This document shows positions 23,649 to 34,840 of a DNA stretch of 40,536 bases, piece by piece; positions within the stretch are counted from its first letter, which is position 1; each line of letters opens with the position of its first letter. The notes beneath the pieces were generated by a model, which was given only the letters and a program-made list of their open reading frames with translations, was not told the origin of the DNA and made no database searches. This DNA comes from Nephromyces sp. MM_2019 (Eukaryota > Apicomplexa > Aconoidasida > Nephromycida): NCBI GenBank assembly GCA_015657535.1, contig JADHZB010001794.1:1-40536 (forward strand). Direction: 5' to 3'. The translations under genes were made by a program, and so were the position numbers.

Positions 23649-26500
23649 ATTATCCTATAATCATATCATTGAGGAGGGTCTTCTCGAAATTTTAGAGATA
23701 TTATTAAATTGGGTGATTATCACCGTTATTTTTGTTTTAGCTGCTAATAAAGATGTTAGTAGCTTATGAATGACTGATTAGAGGAGAAATAGGGGTTAAA
23801 AAGAGGTAGAAAAAAACCTTCCATTATGTGGAATAAAAGTTTTCAATAAACAGTCAGGAGTCTGCGCAATTAAAATTAAGAAAGTTTAAAGTTATATTAA
23901 TGAGAATTAATGAATAAAGGTGTTTTATGAAAATGATTGAAGTTTTCGTCTTTGAAATCAATTAGCTTGGAGTAATGCTGCTTCGACTTGCAATGTGCTT
24001 GAAGCTATTAGTTGCTGATGGGTTTGTCCTAAGCTATAACAACGTTAAGCAAAGTATGTAAGAGCTTTGCCAAATGAGTTCAATTTTTATTCAACTTTAA
24101 CTAAGTGATTTTTGGGAACCCACAACATTTTATAAAATTCAAGTAAAATTGATTCAAGTATTGCACAATGGGTTGGCATTACTTATCGAGCTGGGTTGTT
24201 CCTTAAGAAGCTAATATTAAGTCGAGCTTATTGATTATTAAATAGTCTAGTTTAAGAACTAGTGTAGTACTAAATATAGGAGTTAAGCTAACAAAAAAGT
24301 ATACATTTTATTCAAAGGAGTTCATGGTGATACACATTACATAAATCGAATTAAATGCTAACTCAGCGTCAAAAAACACACTGTGGTAAAACTCTTATCA
24401 GCTGAGCTTTTTTTACCTTGAAAAGTCAAAAACCAAACATTTACTAATAATTACTGTCAAATGCTCAATTGAGTTGTATATTCTACTGCATTTATCTGTT
24501 TGATGAGTGTGATAGTGTTTCTAAAATAAACTAAACAATTTAGTTTTCATTCCTTGATATTGTGATGCTTTTTGCTACTGTAAGTTAGTTTTTACTCTTT
24601 TTTAGAACTCACATCAAACGCTAGGCTTAAAACAATAAACACAACATCCTTATATATTTGCACTAAAGTATAAAAAAAACCTAAAAATTTAATTTTTAAT
24701 TAATAAAATCCAATCAAAAGGTTCTATTACTATCAATGAAATCTTGTAATAATTTAAGATTTTAGACAAGATAGCTAATTAAGACAGCCTGTAGATAATC
24801 ATTCTTTATAATTGAGGTGTGTTAAATCCTCCGACCCTATTATCCTGTAACTAAGTCGCAACTTATAGAAATTTCTACAAGTTAATTTTTTTTTCAAGTT
24901 TTCATTTTTTTTGTATCACAGATTGTCAAATACGAAAACCTTATTTACTTTCCTCGAGTAGTAATATCTATAAGAGATTTAGTATTAGTGAGCTATCTCA
25001 CAACAAATTCAAGGCTTAAAACGAATTGTCCTATTAATTTTAAAAAGTAATTTAATATTTTCAAATAAATGGAATTGTAATTGAAAATTAAACACAACTC
25101 AGAATATTATCTTGAAAATGTTTCAATCAAGAGTTAGTAGCAATTCTAATAACAGGAAACCCTTTTAAAAAAGTATCCTCGAGCTTCAGTTATCAGCTAG
25201 TAATTTTAGTAGAATTTCTTGCCTCTAAGAAATTATTTTGATAATTGTTCGAGTATTTCTTTAAACTCGTTTTTATACTTTGGAATACAGTATGTATATA
25301 CATTTTACTAAGCCATAATTTACTTAATAGCCCTCCAAAATGTTTTATACTTCGTATACCGAATATTCTATTGTTGAAAATTAGAAATATAAACAGATAT
25401 CATTATATATTTTGCACCTGATGCTTTATGTTAAGAATGAAGGTGAAAGTCTATAAGCTTATCAAATTGAATTAGGCTCTCAAACATTTATAAAAAGAAA
25501 TGCTTCAACCTCATAAAGAAAATAAATAACTTTTATAAAAAGTTGTAATATGGGTGTAAAATTTACTAGCTTAAAAAAATTTGGATATTTAATTGTAGAT
25601 CAAAAATGAAATTTTGCTTTTCTCCACTTTTATTATTAATTTGAGGAAATTTGGAAATTCGTACTATTGCTAAAACTGGATTATATCAAAAGTGATATAA
25701 AATTACTGTGAAATTTATAAGCTTGTTTAACTTAACATTTTATATTACTTTCAGCCGTGTACATAAAGGGCTTAGAAATGACAATCTTTTTAAATAAAAA
25801 ATCCAATATAGAACTAGAATGATTTTAGGTATTGATTTAAGGAAATTTTATTGAAGAGCTGTGAACTTTCTATGTTAGCAAAAGTTATAATAATGAAGTT
25901 TTAAGTTCTTCTATAAATAGCGTAGTTTTAGGGGAAGTTATTTTTAAAAGCACAAGTATAAATTTGTCAAAAATATTTATGCAAACTCTATTCAAAGTTC
26001 GTCAGCAAATTTAAAATTAATACGAATTTTTACCATTGTCAACATCCTTCAAAGTGTGTTTGGCTTAAGTTATGTTCTATCAAATTAATGTAACTTTATA
26101 CAAAATTACTAGGCTGTGAGGGAGATTCAAATAGTAAATCGGGGATTTATCAGGCTAAATTTTTTTCCAATTGATGAGTTATAATCTAGGGCTTTGTGGG
26201 AATTTTCAATTTTAAGTTAAACTCTTGAGAGCAGATCAAATTTCAAGTTAATGAATCCCAGGGTAAAAAAAGGATGTTTTAAATGGGTCTAAATTGGGAT
26301 ATAAAAAGTGAGAATTGATAAATTATTGGTTAAATTGAAAGTTTCTTGGAAGAGTTTCAAGAAATTAGGTAAAAGTTTTACTCCCTAATTTGTATGGAAA
26401 TTGTTGGCTCAAAGCTGCGTAGAATGATTTAATAAAAATAGATAGGCCGTATATAGCCTCAATTCTTAAAGGAATTCAGCAAAGTTGATTAAATTAAGAT
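23649..26500. other. Large divergent intergenic region upstream of the adhesin
   Basis: About 2.85 kb between the start codons of the J-domain gene (-) and the TRAP-like gene (+), the longest gene-free stretch here. It is AT-rich with scattered poly-A/T runs. I found no exon, tandem repeat, TG/CA tract or RNA gene, and no TGCATGC-type apicomplexan AP2 site. A stage-regulated promoter for the adhesin would be expected in it. Confidence 0.5.
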
Positions 26501-29370
26501 ATGGTCAATGCAAGACTCTTATTTTACCTAGTTGTATTTGTTTTTCAACAGGGGTCAGGATGGCTAGAAATTGGGAATGCTCAAAATGTTCCCATGTATA
26601 TGAAGGGAGTTTCAGTTAGCCCTTGGCCAGGGAAATGTGCCGGTGGAGGTTATAAGGCGTATAGTAGTTTCAATTGTGAAATATTCGCCGATATTATTAT
26701 GGCTGTTGATGCTTCAGGCGCTGTAAGCGTTCGTGAATGGCAACAAAACTTTTTGCCATTTGTGGCTGCTATTGCTGGAACATTGGACCTAAGAGAGCAA
26801 GGAACTCATTTAGGCTTAGTATTTTATAAAGAGCGAACAATCACTATGATTGATGTGGTCGAAGAGGCAGCGTATAATACAGCATTATTCGAAAGAGTTA
26901 TTGGAGACGGTTTCACATTACTTCCCGGGGGGAAAAGAAATTTGTTCGGAGTTATAGAAGGTGTAGCAAGTAATCACTTTAGGTTACCGGGGTCTCGCCA
27001 AAATGTTTTGAAAGTGTTGTTCTTGATAATAAGTAGTGATATCACTGACGAAGAGTCAGCATTAGATCCTCTCTCGGGAAATAATGTACAAAGTTTACTA
27101 TCAGCTAATGGCATTATTATTTATGTTTTACAACAAGGTCAAGATAAAAACAATTTAGTTGCAAACATGTCTGGGTGCCTATCGAGTGCTTGTGCCAATC
27201 TCATAAGAATTAAATATTTAGATCCCAAGGACATGGCCATTAAAGTTTCAAAAATCTTATGTAAGCACTTAAATATTGATGAGAGGTGTGAGTTAGGTGA
27301 GTGGACAGATTGCAGAGGAGTATGTGGTGTGGGCAGCAGAACAAGATCATTTAGAGCTAGATTCTACCCCACCACTACCTTACAAGGGCACCTTGGCAGG
27401 TCATGTGAATCGCAGGTTACTAGCCCTTTGGTGCAAGAATGTAGTTTAAGTGGTTGCGGCATTAATGCGTATTGCGGGCAATTAGTCGAGATACGAGCTT
27501 GTTCGCAATGGTGTAATGAAGGTGTTGAAGTACTTAGGCGTATACCATACAACAGTCCAGCTAAAAGGTTAGGAGGATTGTCATGTGAAGAGCAAGGGAT
27601 AGAGGAGGAGGTTACCAGACCGTGCAAGTTAAGAGATTGCGACGCGGTGTGCGAGTCAGAGTCATCATGGACAGCATGTTCAAATGGATGTAATGCACCA
27701 GGTGTTAAAAAAAAGCAATGGACATGTGTTGGGGTTATTTTTGATGAGTATGAAAAGTGTATGGGCGACCCATGTTGTGGGGAATGGGATGAATGGACAG
27801 AATGTAGTGTAACATGCGGACCAGGGAAGCAAACCCGAGAAAGGGCATGCGGCACTAACACCGAAACAGATGAAAAGGATTGCAATGAACAAGCGTGTTG
27901 TGGTCAATGGTCTAGCTATGGCCCTTGTAGTGTAACATGTGGACCAGGGAAGCAAACCCGAGAAAGGACATGCGGCGCTAACACCGAAACAGATGAAAAG
28001 GATTGCAATGAACAAGCGTGTTGTGGTCAATGGTCTAGCTATGGCCCTTGTAGTGTAACATGCGGACCAGGGAAGCAAACCCGAGAAAGGACATGCGGCG
28101 CTAACACCGAAACAGATGAAAAGGATTGTATTGAACAAGCGTGTTGTGGTCAATGGTCTAGCTATGGCCCTTGTAGTGTAACATGCGGACCAGGGAAGCA
28201 AACCCGAGAAAGGGCATGCGGCACTAACACCGAAACAGATGAAAAGGATTGTAATGAACAAGCGTGTTGTGGTCAATGGTCTAGCTATGGCCCTTGTAGT
28301 GAAACATGCGGACCAGGGAAGCAAACCCGAGAAAGGACATGCGGCACNNNNNNNNNNNNNNNNNNNNNNNNNNNNNNNNNNNNNNNNNNNNNNNNNNAAT
28401 GAACAAGCGTGTTGTGGTCAATGGTCTAGCTATGGCCCTTGTAGTGTAACATGCGGACCAGGGAAGCAAACCCGAGAAAGGACATGCGGCACTAACACCG
28501 AAACAGATGAAAAGGATTGCAATGAACAAGCGTGTTGTGGTCAATGGTCTAGCTATGGCCCTTGTAGTGTAACATGCGGACCAGGGAAGCAAACCCGAGA
28601 AAGGACATGCGGCGCTAACACCGAAACAGATGAAAAGGATTGTATTGAACAAGCGTGTTGTGGTCAATGGTCTAGCTATGGCCCTTGTAGTGTAACATGT
28701 GGACCAGGGAAGCAAACCCGAGAAAGGACATGCGGCACTAACACCGAAACAGATGAAAAGGATTGCAATGAACAAGCGTGTTGTGGTCAATGGTCTAGCT
28801 ATGGCCCTTGTAGTGAAACATGCGGACCAGGGAAGCAAACCCGAGAAAGGACATGCGGCACTAACACCGAAACAGATGAAAAGGATTGTAATATCCTCGA
28901 TTGCAAAGTTGGACCTGATGTAAAAAAGAATATTAAAGACTCAAATGTAAGTAAATAAAAGATTTCCAAAAACAATTAAATTGTTATATTTGTTTTATAG
29001 ACTTCTTCTACAAATCATCATTTATCAACTGCAACCATTATCGGTATTTCCATTGCTGGCTGTGCGCTTGTAGCATTAACATTTATTGCGTCTTATGGTC
29101 TTAAGAGGTGAGAATTATCAAGGAATACAATTAGATCTATAAGTCAAATTTATATTCGATATTTTTCTTTTCAGTATTGTGGAAGGAGCTATAGCTGTAG
29201 GTTCTAGTCCAACTAATTTATTGTTACAAGCCGATTTCAATCCATATAAAAACCAAGAGCAGTATAGGGGTTATGCTGAAGAGGAAAACGCTTTTGAGTT
29301 AGATCCAGAAGCATCATTTTGGGGTGCTGCTGATACCATTAAATCGTTTGAGTCTAAAAAAGAAAACTGA
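26501..29370 (+). CDS. TRAP: TRAP/MIC2-like adhesin with vWA and tandem thrombospondin repeats (3 exons; assembly gap inside)
   Basis: Apicomplexan TRAP-family adhesins are secreted from micronemes, bind host surfaces and couple to the actin motor through their tail. Exons: 26501-28946, 29001-29107, 29175-29370. Signal peptide at residues 1-20 or so; vWA domain about 58-258 beginning FADIIMAVDASGAVS; three divergent Cys-rich thrombospondin-like modules at about 262-319, 325-380 and 384-424; then 41-residue repeats from 425 containing CSVTCGPGKQTRER. Exon 2 encodes the membrane span (IIGISIAGCALVALTFIASYG), with small residues suiting rhomboid cleavage. Exon 3 encodes a 65-residue acidic tail with SFWGAA, the Trp being 16th from the end. 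A 50-N gap at 28348-28397 interrupts the repeats and shifts frame, so the full length is unknown. Odd points: a MIDAS Ser is replaced by Ala74, and the tail Trp is not subterminal. Confidence 0.93.
27773..28347 (+). repeat. 123-bp tandem repeats before the gap (five units, last cut by N)
   Basis: Units of 123 bp (41 codons) start at 27773, 27896, 28019, 28142 and 28265. The first differs at its 5' end (encodes CCGEWDEWTEC); the rest encode CCGQWSSYGPCS then TCGPGKQTRER. The last four are nearly identical, differing at about six codons: SVT or SET, TCG or ACG, GT or GA, and NEQ or IEQ. They are visibly more GC-rich than the surroundings. Confidence 0.97.
28348..28397. other. Assembly gap (50 N) inside the repeat array
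   Basis: Fifty Ns break a repeat unit. From the last base before the gap to the first base after it, one intact unit needs 28 bases. Fifty is neither 28 nor 28 plus a multiple of 123, and it puts the two sides in different frames. The gap length is therefore a placeholder, not a measurement. Confidence 0.97.
28410..28889 (+). repeat. 123-bp tandem repeats after the gap (four units)
   Basis: Units start at 28410, 28533, 28656 and 28779. The last runs into unique sequence encoding NILDCKVGPDVKK. The order of variants (IEQ unit, then SVT unit, then SET unit) repeats the order of the three units before the gap, pointing to block duplication or unequal exchange. Confidence 0.97.
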
Positions 29371-31054
29371 TAAGATTGGTGTTTGCTAGTTGTGGTTATA
29401 ACTTTGTTGATGGTGCTAGCTACATTAAATCGCCCTGGTAGCGTATATATATGTAAAAAATACTTGGTGATTAATTCATAGAATACGCTTAATACAATAA
29501 TCATAAATTAGTCTTAGCTAATTCATTTTAATAAACTTCTTGGAATCTTATTAATAAATTTTTGATAGGTTTGTGAATTTGATTTGAATAGGCCCTTATT
29601 GAAAAAATTTCTACTAGAAAACAATGTTTTAAATTGATAGCGTATATTACTAATTTTTTAAATCTAAAACCAAACTCTAAGCCTAGAATATAAATAAAAA
29701 GGAAGTTGATTCTAATTCATGACACTAGTATTAATTCAGTTGTAAGCTAAGTAATAATTATAAGTGAATCTGTTATCTATCCAGTCAATGTGTGTATAAA
29801 TATAATTAATGTTTATATATAATTCAGCGTACAATATATATTTACATTTGATTAATGTGTAAGAGTAAATGTATGAGTATTCAAGAGGCTATGTATGCAC
29901 AGATGTGATCAATATGAAAGGATATCTAACAAAAAATGAATATGTGTAGAAGAATCATGTGTAAAAGAAAATTTGATCGAAACTAGCTAACCAATATCTA
30001 ACAAAAAGTTAGGACTGATAAATAATCTTGGGATAGTTTAAGGGTGTTCTTTAAAAGGTCCGATGAGTGTTCACACATGTAGCTAAAAAATAAGACAGGA
30101 AATTTCATAAAATTTGTAAAAATTTGAAGAATATAGGAGAAAAATGTCGAATTAAATCCTCAAATAATTGTATTTTGATCAGATGAATTTAAGTTTTTAT
30201 AATGAAATTACTTACCTTAATAAACAAATTTCCAGCAATTCAGAAGATTGAAATTTCAGGAGAATTTGATGCGTTTACACAAAATAAAACTTGTATACAG
30301 AGCAGTATTCTAGTTAGATGTAGCTATAGGTGTTTGTTGAATAGTCATATGTTAATGATATATGTCTTGAATTCATATATTTATATGAAATAGAACTGTT
30401 GTGATTAAGTTCAGTGAGAAATTTTAGTTAAGTCGTCAAACTTCGAAAAACACCTGCTTTAGATAGTTTTAAATATAAGTGCATGTATGTACATACAAAA
30501 ACATGATGTTGTGGAAACCATTTCTCACAAGGCATATATTGAGGTGATTATAGCCATAGAGAGTAGCTTATAAGCATATATTATCGATGTGTATAAATAT
30601 ATATTATAAAATTAGGTTTGTTGTATGCCGAGACATATGGTTGATATGATGTGACTGAAATTATTTTGTATACGATTCTAAATTCATAATCAGCCCTGTT
30701 AATATCTAATACAATGTTACAGAGTTTGTCAAAACGTATGTGAATATTGAAAATTCATTTTTCGATGGTGTATGTAACCATTTTTTATAACGGAGCATAT
30801 TTATATACACGTTAATGCTTCACGGACAATATTCGCTATATAGAATCAATTGGGCCATGTGCAGGGCATATTATATATAAACCATATGTAAAGCGACGTG
30901 TGTGAAGAATTTTAGTTGACATATACTTTTAAGAATATATATGCTTCGAGTATCAGTTAGCATTCATTCATATGATTGTGTATAAATGAATAAATTTTCA
31001 TTGAATGTGGATGATGAAATAATGGATGCTTTTAGGGAGAGACATCCCTAGTGT
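29371..31054. other. Convergent intergenic region between the adhesin and the aminopeptidase
   Basis: About 1.7 kb, AT-rich, between the two stop codons. A 63-codon frame at 30202-30393 has no family features and lies among other chance frames. No tandem repeat or RNA gene was recognised. Toward the right end the sequence starts to carry the short TATA/TGTG words of the microsatellite-rich zone. Confidence 0.5.
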
Positions 31055-34006
31055 TTATTTTTCCCAAAAGTATGTTGGTGAATCTTTTGTTTTTGAGGTA
31101 AGTTCTTCGTGTCCTTCATTGGTTATAAGTATTGTGTGTTCGAATTGGGCCGATCTGATATACGAGGAAAAATATATAGAAATGTGTGTAAGCAAATCTG
31201 ATAAGATATGGAAAGATAAACTTTCTAATAGTGTAAGGTCAATATCAAATTTTCAAGAATTAAAAAATAGGCCATATAAAAAGGTGCTCATATGTGTGTT
31301 GCAATTTTCCACCTCTTTCCATCTTTTGTAGCTACAGTCCAATCGTCGGGCCAATATATAACTTCATTTGTGCCTTCACAAATCACAGGTTCAACTGTGA
31401 AGACCATCCCAGGTAACATCAAACCAGGGGCATCATTGTATGTGTGGTAAATCTATGTAAATAGTTTAATTAGAAGAATTGTAATAGGCGCGTTTTCACA
31501 CATGATTGGCTCATAGAATATTTTAAAATGTAGTTTCGCACACATATACTAAAATATATACACACATATACTAAAATATACACACACACATACTAAAATA
31601 TACACACACATATATACCATATATACACGCACATATACACACATATATACACATACATACACACATATATATACACATATACATACACATATACACACAC
31701 CTTATTCTTATTAATTAATACATATAACTTACATTAGGTGGCTCATGAAATTCTCTCCCTATTCCATGCCCACAAAAGTTTGCTAAAGATTTGTAACCAT
31801 ATTTTAGAGACTCTTTTTCAATTGTTTTACCAATTTCACATAACCTAAAAAATTTTATGGATTGATAAACATATCTGTGTTTATTGAAATTAAGTATCAA
31901 AATTATATATATAATCTGAATAAATTATACAAAATTTAGGAGGTATCAAGTGTCTGTGAAAAAAATTCTCTTCATTAAATGAATTTTTCATTTGATTTCC
32001 AATGATATTTAATGATTAGCAAATAGTGTTCAAATATATATAATTTGTGAATTATCATTAAGAAAAATTCATTTGAGGTGAATTAGGATAAATTTTAAAT
32101 AATTTAGTTATATTTTAAAGCTTAGCCACACCTTTTTTAGATATACCTGAACACACACACACATATACACAGACCTATTTCCAGGTTTACAGCGTTCCAA
32201 AGCTGTTTTCCATATTTTGTATGTTGAAAGTAGTAATTTTTTTGAGTTGCTATCAATTTCTCCAACTGCAAATGTTTCTGAACAATCACCATGACAACCA
32301 TTCATAAAAACTGTTACGTCAAGGTTAATCAAATCACCCTCTTGAAGGATTGTAGAGTCTGGTATACCTTTACACACATAATTTATATAATGTCACTTAG
32401 GTACACATCTAATATGAGTGATGATCTCTTATATAGTGACCTTCTGTTCTTGATGCACTAAATTATTCTAAATTTATTCTATATAATAAATAGATATGCA
32501 TATATGTGTTATATATATATGTGTGTGTCTACAAGTTTATTCATATATTTAGATGGGAAAGAATTGGATATGAAGCAATTTTTACACACACCATGACATA
32601 CAACTTCATTTATTGAAGTGCATATTGACTTGGGAAAACCTTTATATCTTAATGGGCTTGGGTAAGCACCCAAATTTTCTATCTTTAACTGTGCTAATCG
32701 ATCTAAGTCATCAGTAGTTATTCCTGGCCTTACATGTTCACCAATCTTATCTAAAACTGTTCTGGCTATCATACATGCTTTACGAATATCTAATTAGGAA
32801 ATTTGTGATGTATAATAGATATTTATCTTCAAGAAAAGAATAATTAATATTTGATGAGTGTAGAATTCCAGATATATAATGTTTGTTAGTATGGGTCAAA
32901 TTACAAAATCTTAGAAATGAACAGATAAGGTAATTGTTGTAGTTATATGTGTATTATAGTTTGAATAGCATAGAAATTAAGTGATTTGGATACAAATATT
33001 TTCAAAAAAAACATATCATTGAAAGCAAGATAGATCAAAACATAATTTTATTCAAAGTAATTTTTTATGTCTATAAGGTTTTGATGAATATACATAATTA
33101 TAAATATAAATCTTGTATATAGAAAATTACTAATTATCCAAACCATCAATCTCTTGCTTGTCTTTGACAAAATGTGTACTATATTTAGTATGATTCGATT
33201 TAAATTGACCAATTTGAGATGCATATGAAGGCCTTTGTATCCCATCCTTTATAAAATGACTCTTTGAAACTTTTCCTTTTCTAAGCTTACCTGCAAATTT
33301 ATATATATATATAAACATGAGGATAAATATAGCTACTTTGTGTGTGCTTGATATATAAGATGTTTGGGAAATGTTTTGATCCTATTATATATATATATAT
33401 ATAGAGAGAGAGAGAATATGGATACGTATGTATGTGATTGTGCTAGATTGAATCATCATTGTGAAAATATTTTAAAAATTTCATTGTTCTAATTCAAACC
33501 CTTCATAAAAAACAAAATTTGGTTGGATATATATTTCACAAGTTATTTTGTATATCGATATTCTCTTTATACTTTGGAAGTATCAATGTAGAGTTTAAAT
33601 ATCCGTAGTGAAATTTACCAGAATATATAAATTCAGACCATTTTTTTGATTCTTGTTGCTTTAATCTTTTATAGGATTTACTAATTTCTGATCGATAATA
33701 AGATGAATCTGTGTATTGGCCAAATCCCCTGTAAAAATTTAGATTATTTTGGCGTTTAAAAGATGTGTGATCATGTATTGAAAACAATTGTAAAATTATC
33801 AAAAAAGTGTATGTTAAAATTTGAACTAATATGTTTTATATTATTCACAATATAAATTCAGTAAATTCATATTAATTTGATGGAAAATTTTACTTATTTT
33901 CCTTCATATATAAACCATATTGTTGATTGAGACCCTTATGTGTGTAAGCCCAAGATGAGAGAGTAAATAGTCCAAGTAAGTATGTGATAAATATTTGTGT
34001 CAACAT
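31055..34006 (-). CDS. MAP1: Type I methionine aminopeptidase with N-terminal signal peptide (8 exons, 370 aa)
   Basis: Removes the initiator Met from nascent proteins using two divalent metals. Exons: 34006-33894, 33728-33619, 33290-33144, 32789-32592, 32367-32175, 31844-31733, 31452-31313, 31154-31055; 1,113 bp, all phases matched, stop TAA. The core has KPGITTD-like RPGITTDDLD, YPSPLRYKGFPKS, the His of VVCHG, the metal ligands Asp (LINLDVTV), Asp (GDCSETF), His (CGHGIG), Glu (FTVEP) and Glu (AQFEHT), so the active site is complete. The first exon begins MLTQIFITYLLGLFTLSSWA, a typical signal peptide, followed by a Lys/Tyr/Ser-rich stretch up to about residue 70. In apicomplexans this two-part leader normally targets the apicoplast; that is inference. 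One donor is GTGTGT. It diverges from PTH2 834 bp away, another protein-synthesis gene. Confidence 0.94.
31541..31705. repeat. CA/TA microsatellite with a 22-bp unit in an aminopeptidase intron
   Basis: ACTAAAATAT recurs at 31548, 31570 and 31592 (22-bp steps), separated by CACACA and TATA. It then decays into alternating ACACATATAC words up to about 31705. It lies in the intron between exons 6 and 7, so the transcript is UG-rich here. Confidence 0.8.
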
Positions 34007-34840
34007 AATAAGTATATCTATTAGAAATAAAAATTTGTAAAAGATTTGCTGGGAAATAATTCAAAAATAGCCTAAGTACACCAACAAACACCAGCTAAAA
34101 AAATACCCACAAAAGTATCCAAAAAATTATAAAAGGATGATTTGTGCAATCTAGTTAAATAATAAATATATATATATTTATATATAATATGAATAAACTT
34201 AACCGAATGTTTATATACTTAACCGAATGTTTATATATCAAATAAGTGTAATGCTTTTATGTGTATAAAATTATATATTCTCACAATTGCTGTGGTTTGT
34301 TTGAGCATATGGGCTCACGTATTCGCATTGTAACCATAAAAATGTGTGTATACTAAACGTGTAGATAAATGTATGTAGCGCAACCAATAATAAGTGAGTG
34401 TTTATATTAGTTATTGAATTGTGATAGCAAAAACCTAACAATATATTCATGTATCTAAAGTTATATGTTCACACAACAATGTATGTGTACATGTGTAAAT
34501 AAACCAAAAAGTTAATTATATCTACCTTTATGTGTGAATAATTCTTAAGTATTGTATTCGTAGCATAACATTATGTATGTAACCAAAGTAATTTATCTAC
34601 ACAACACCTTATCAAGGTTTTTTTACTTACAAATGCCTAAGATAATACATAGCAGAACACAAATCAAATATAGATATATAAAATGTTAAATAAATCAATT
34701 GAGATAGAAAATTGAGCTGTTTTTATGAATAAGATTGAATTCGTAACTTCTATATAATAGTTAAGATACATTAAAATTTATTTATTAAAATTTTTATCTA
34801 ATCCAGTCAACCGTGTTTTATATGATATGTGTACTAGAAA
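34007..34840. other. Divergent intergenic region between MAP1 and PTH2
   Basis: 834 bp, AT-rich, between two start codons. A short direct repeat, TTAACCGAATGTTTATATA, occurs twice at about 34199-34238. No other ordered feature was seen. It presumably carries both promoters. Confidence 0.6.

Noticed and set aside
28348..28397. A real frameshift or pseudogene in the adhesin
   Set aside because: The frame change is caused by the arbitrary 50-N length. Both sides read open in the same repeat frame and continue to intact membrane and tail exons.
27364..28838. Long minus-strand open frames across the adhesin repeats
   Set aside because: They exist because the 123-bp unit is a multiple of three, so one antisense frame lacking stops is copied in each unit. 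The products have no family features, and the sense frame has a complete domain order.
31026..31331. A 101-codon plus-strand frame at the right side of the adhesin-MAP1 interval
   Set aside because: It lies antisense to the last two aminopeptidase exons. The minus strand encodes the conserved AQFEHTILIT motif in correct phase, so the plus frame is a shadow.
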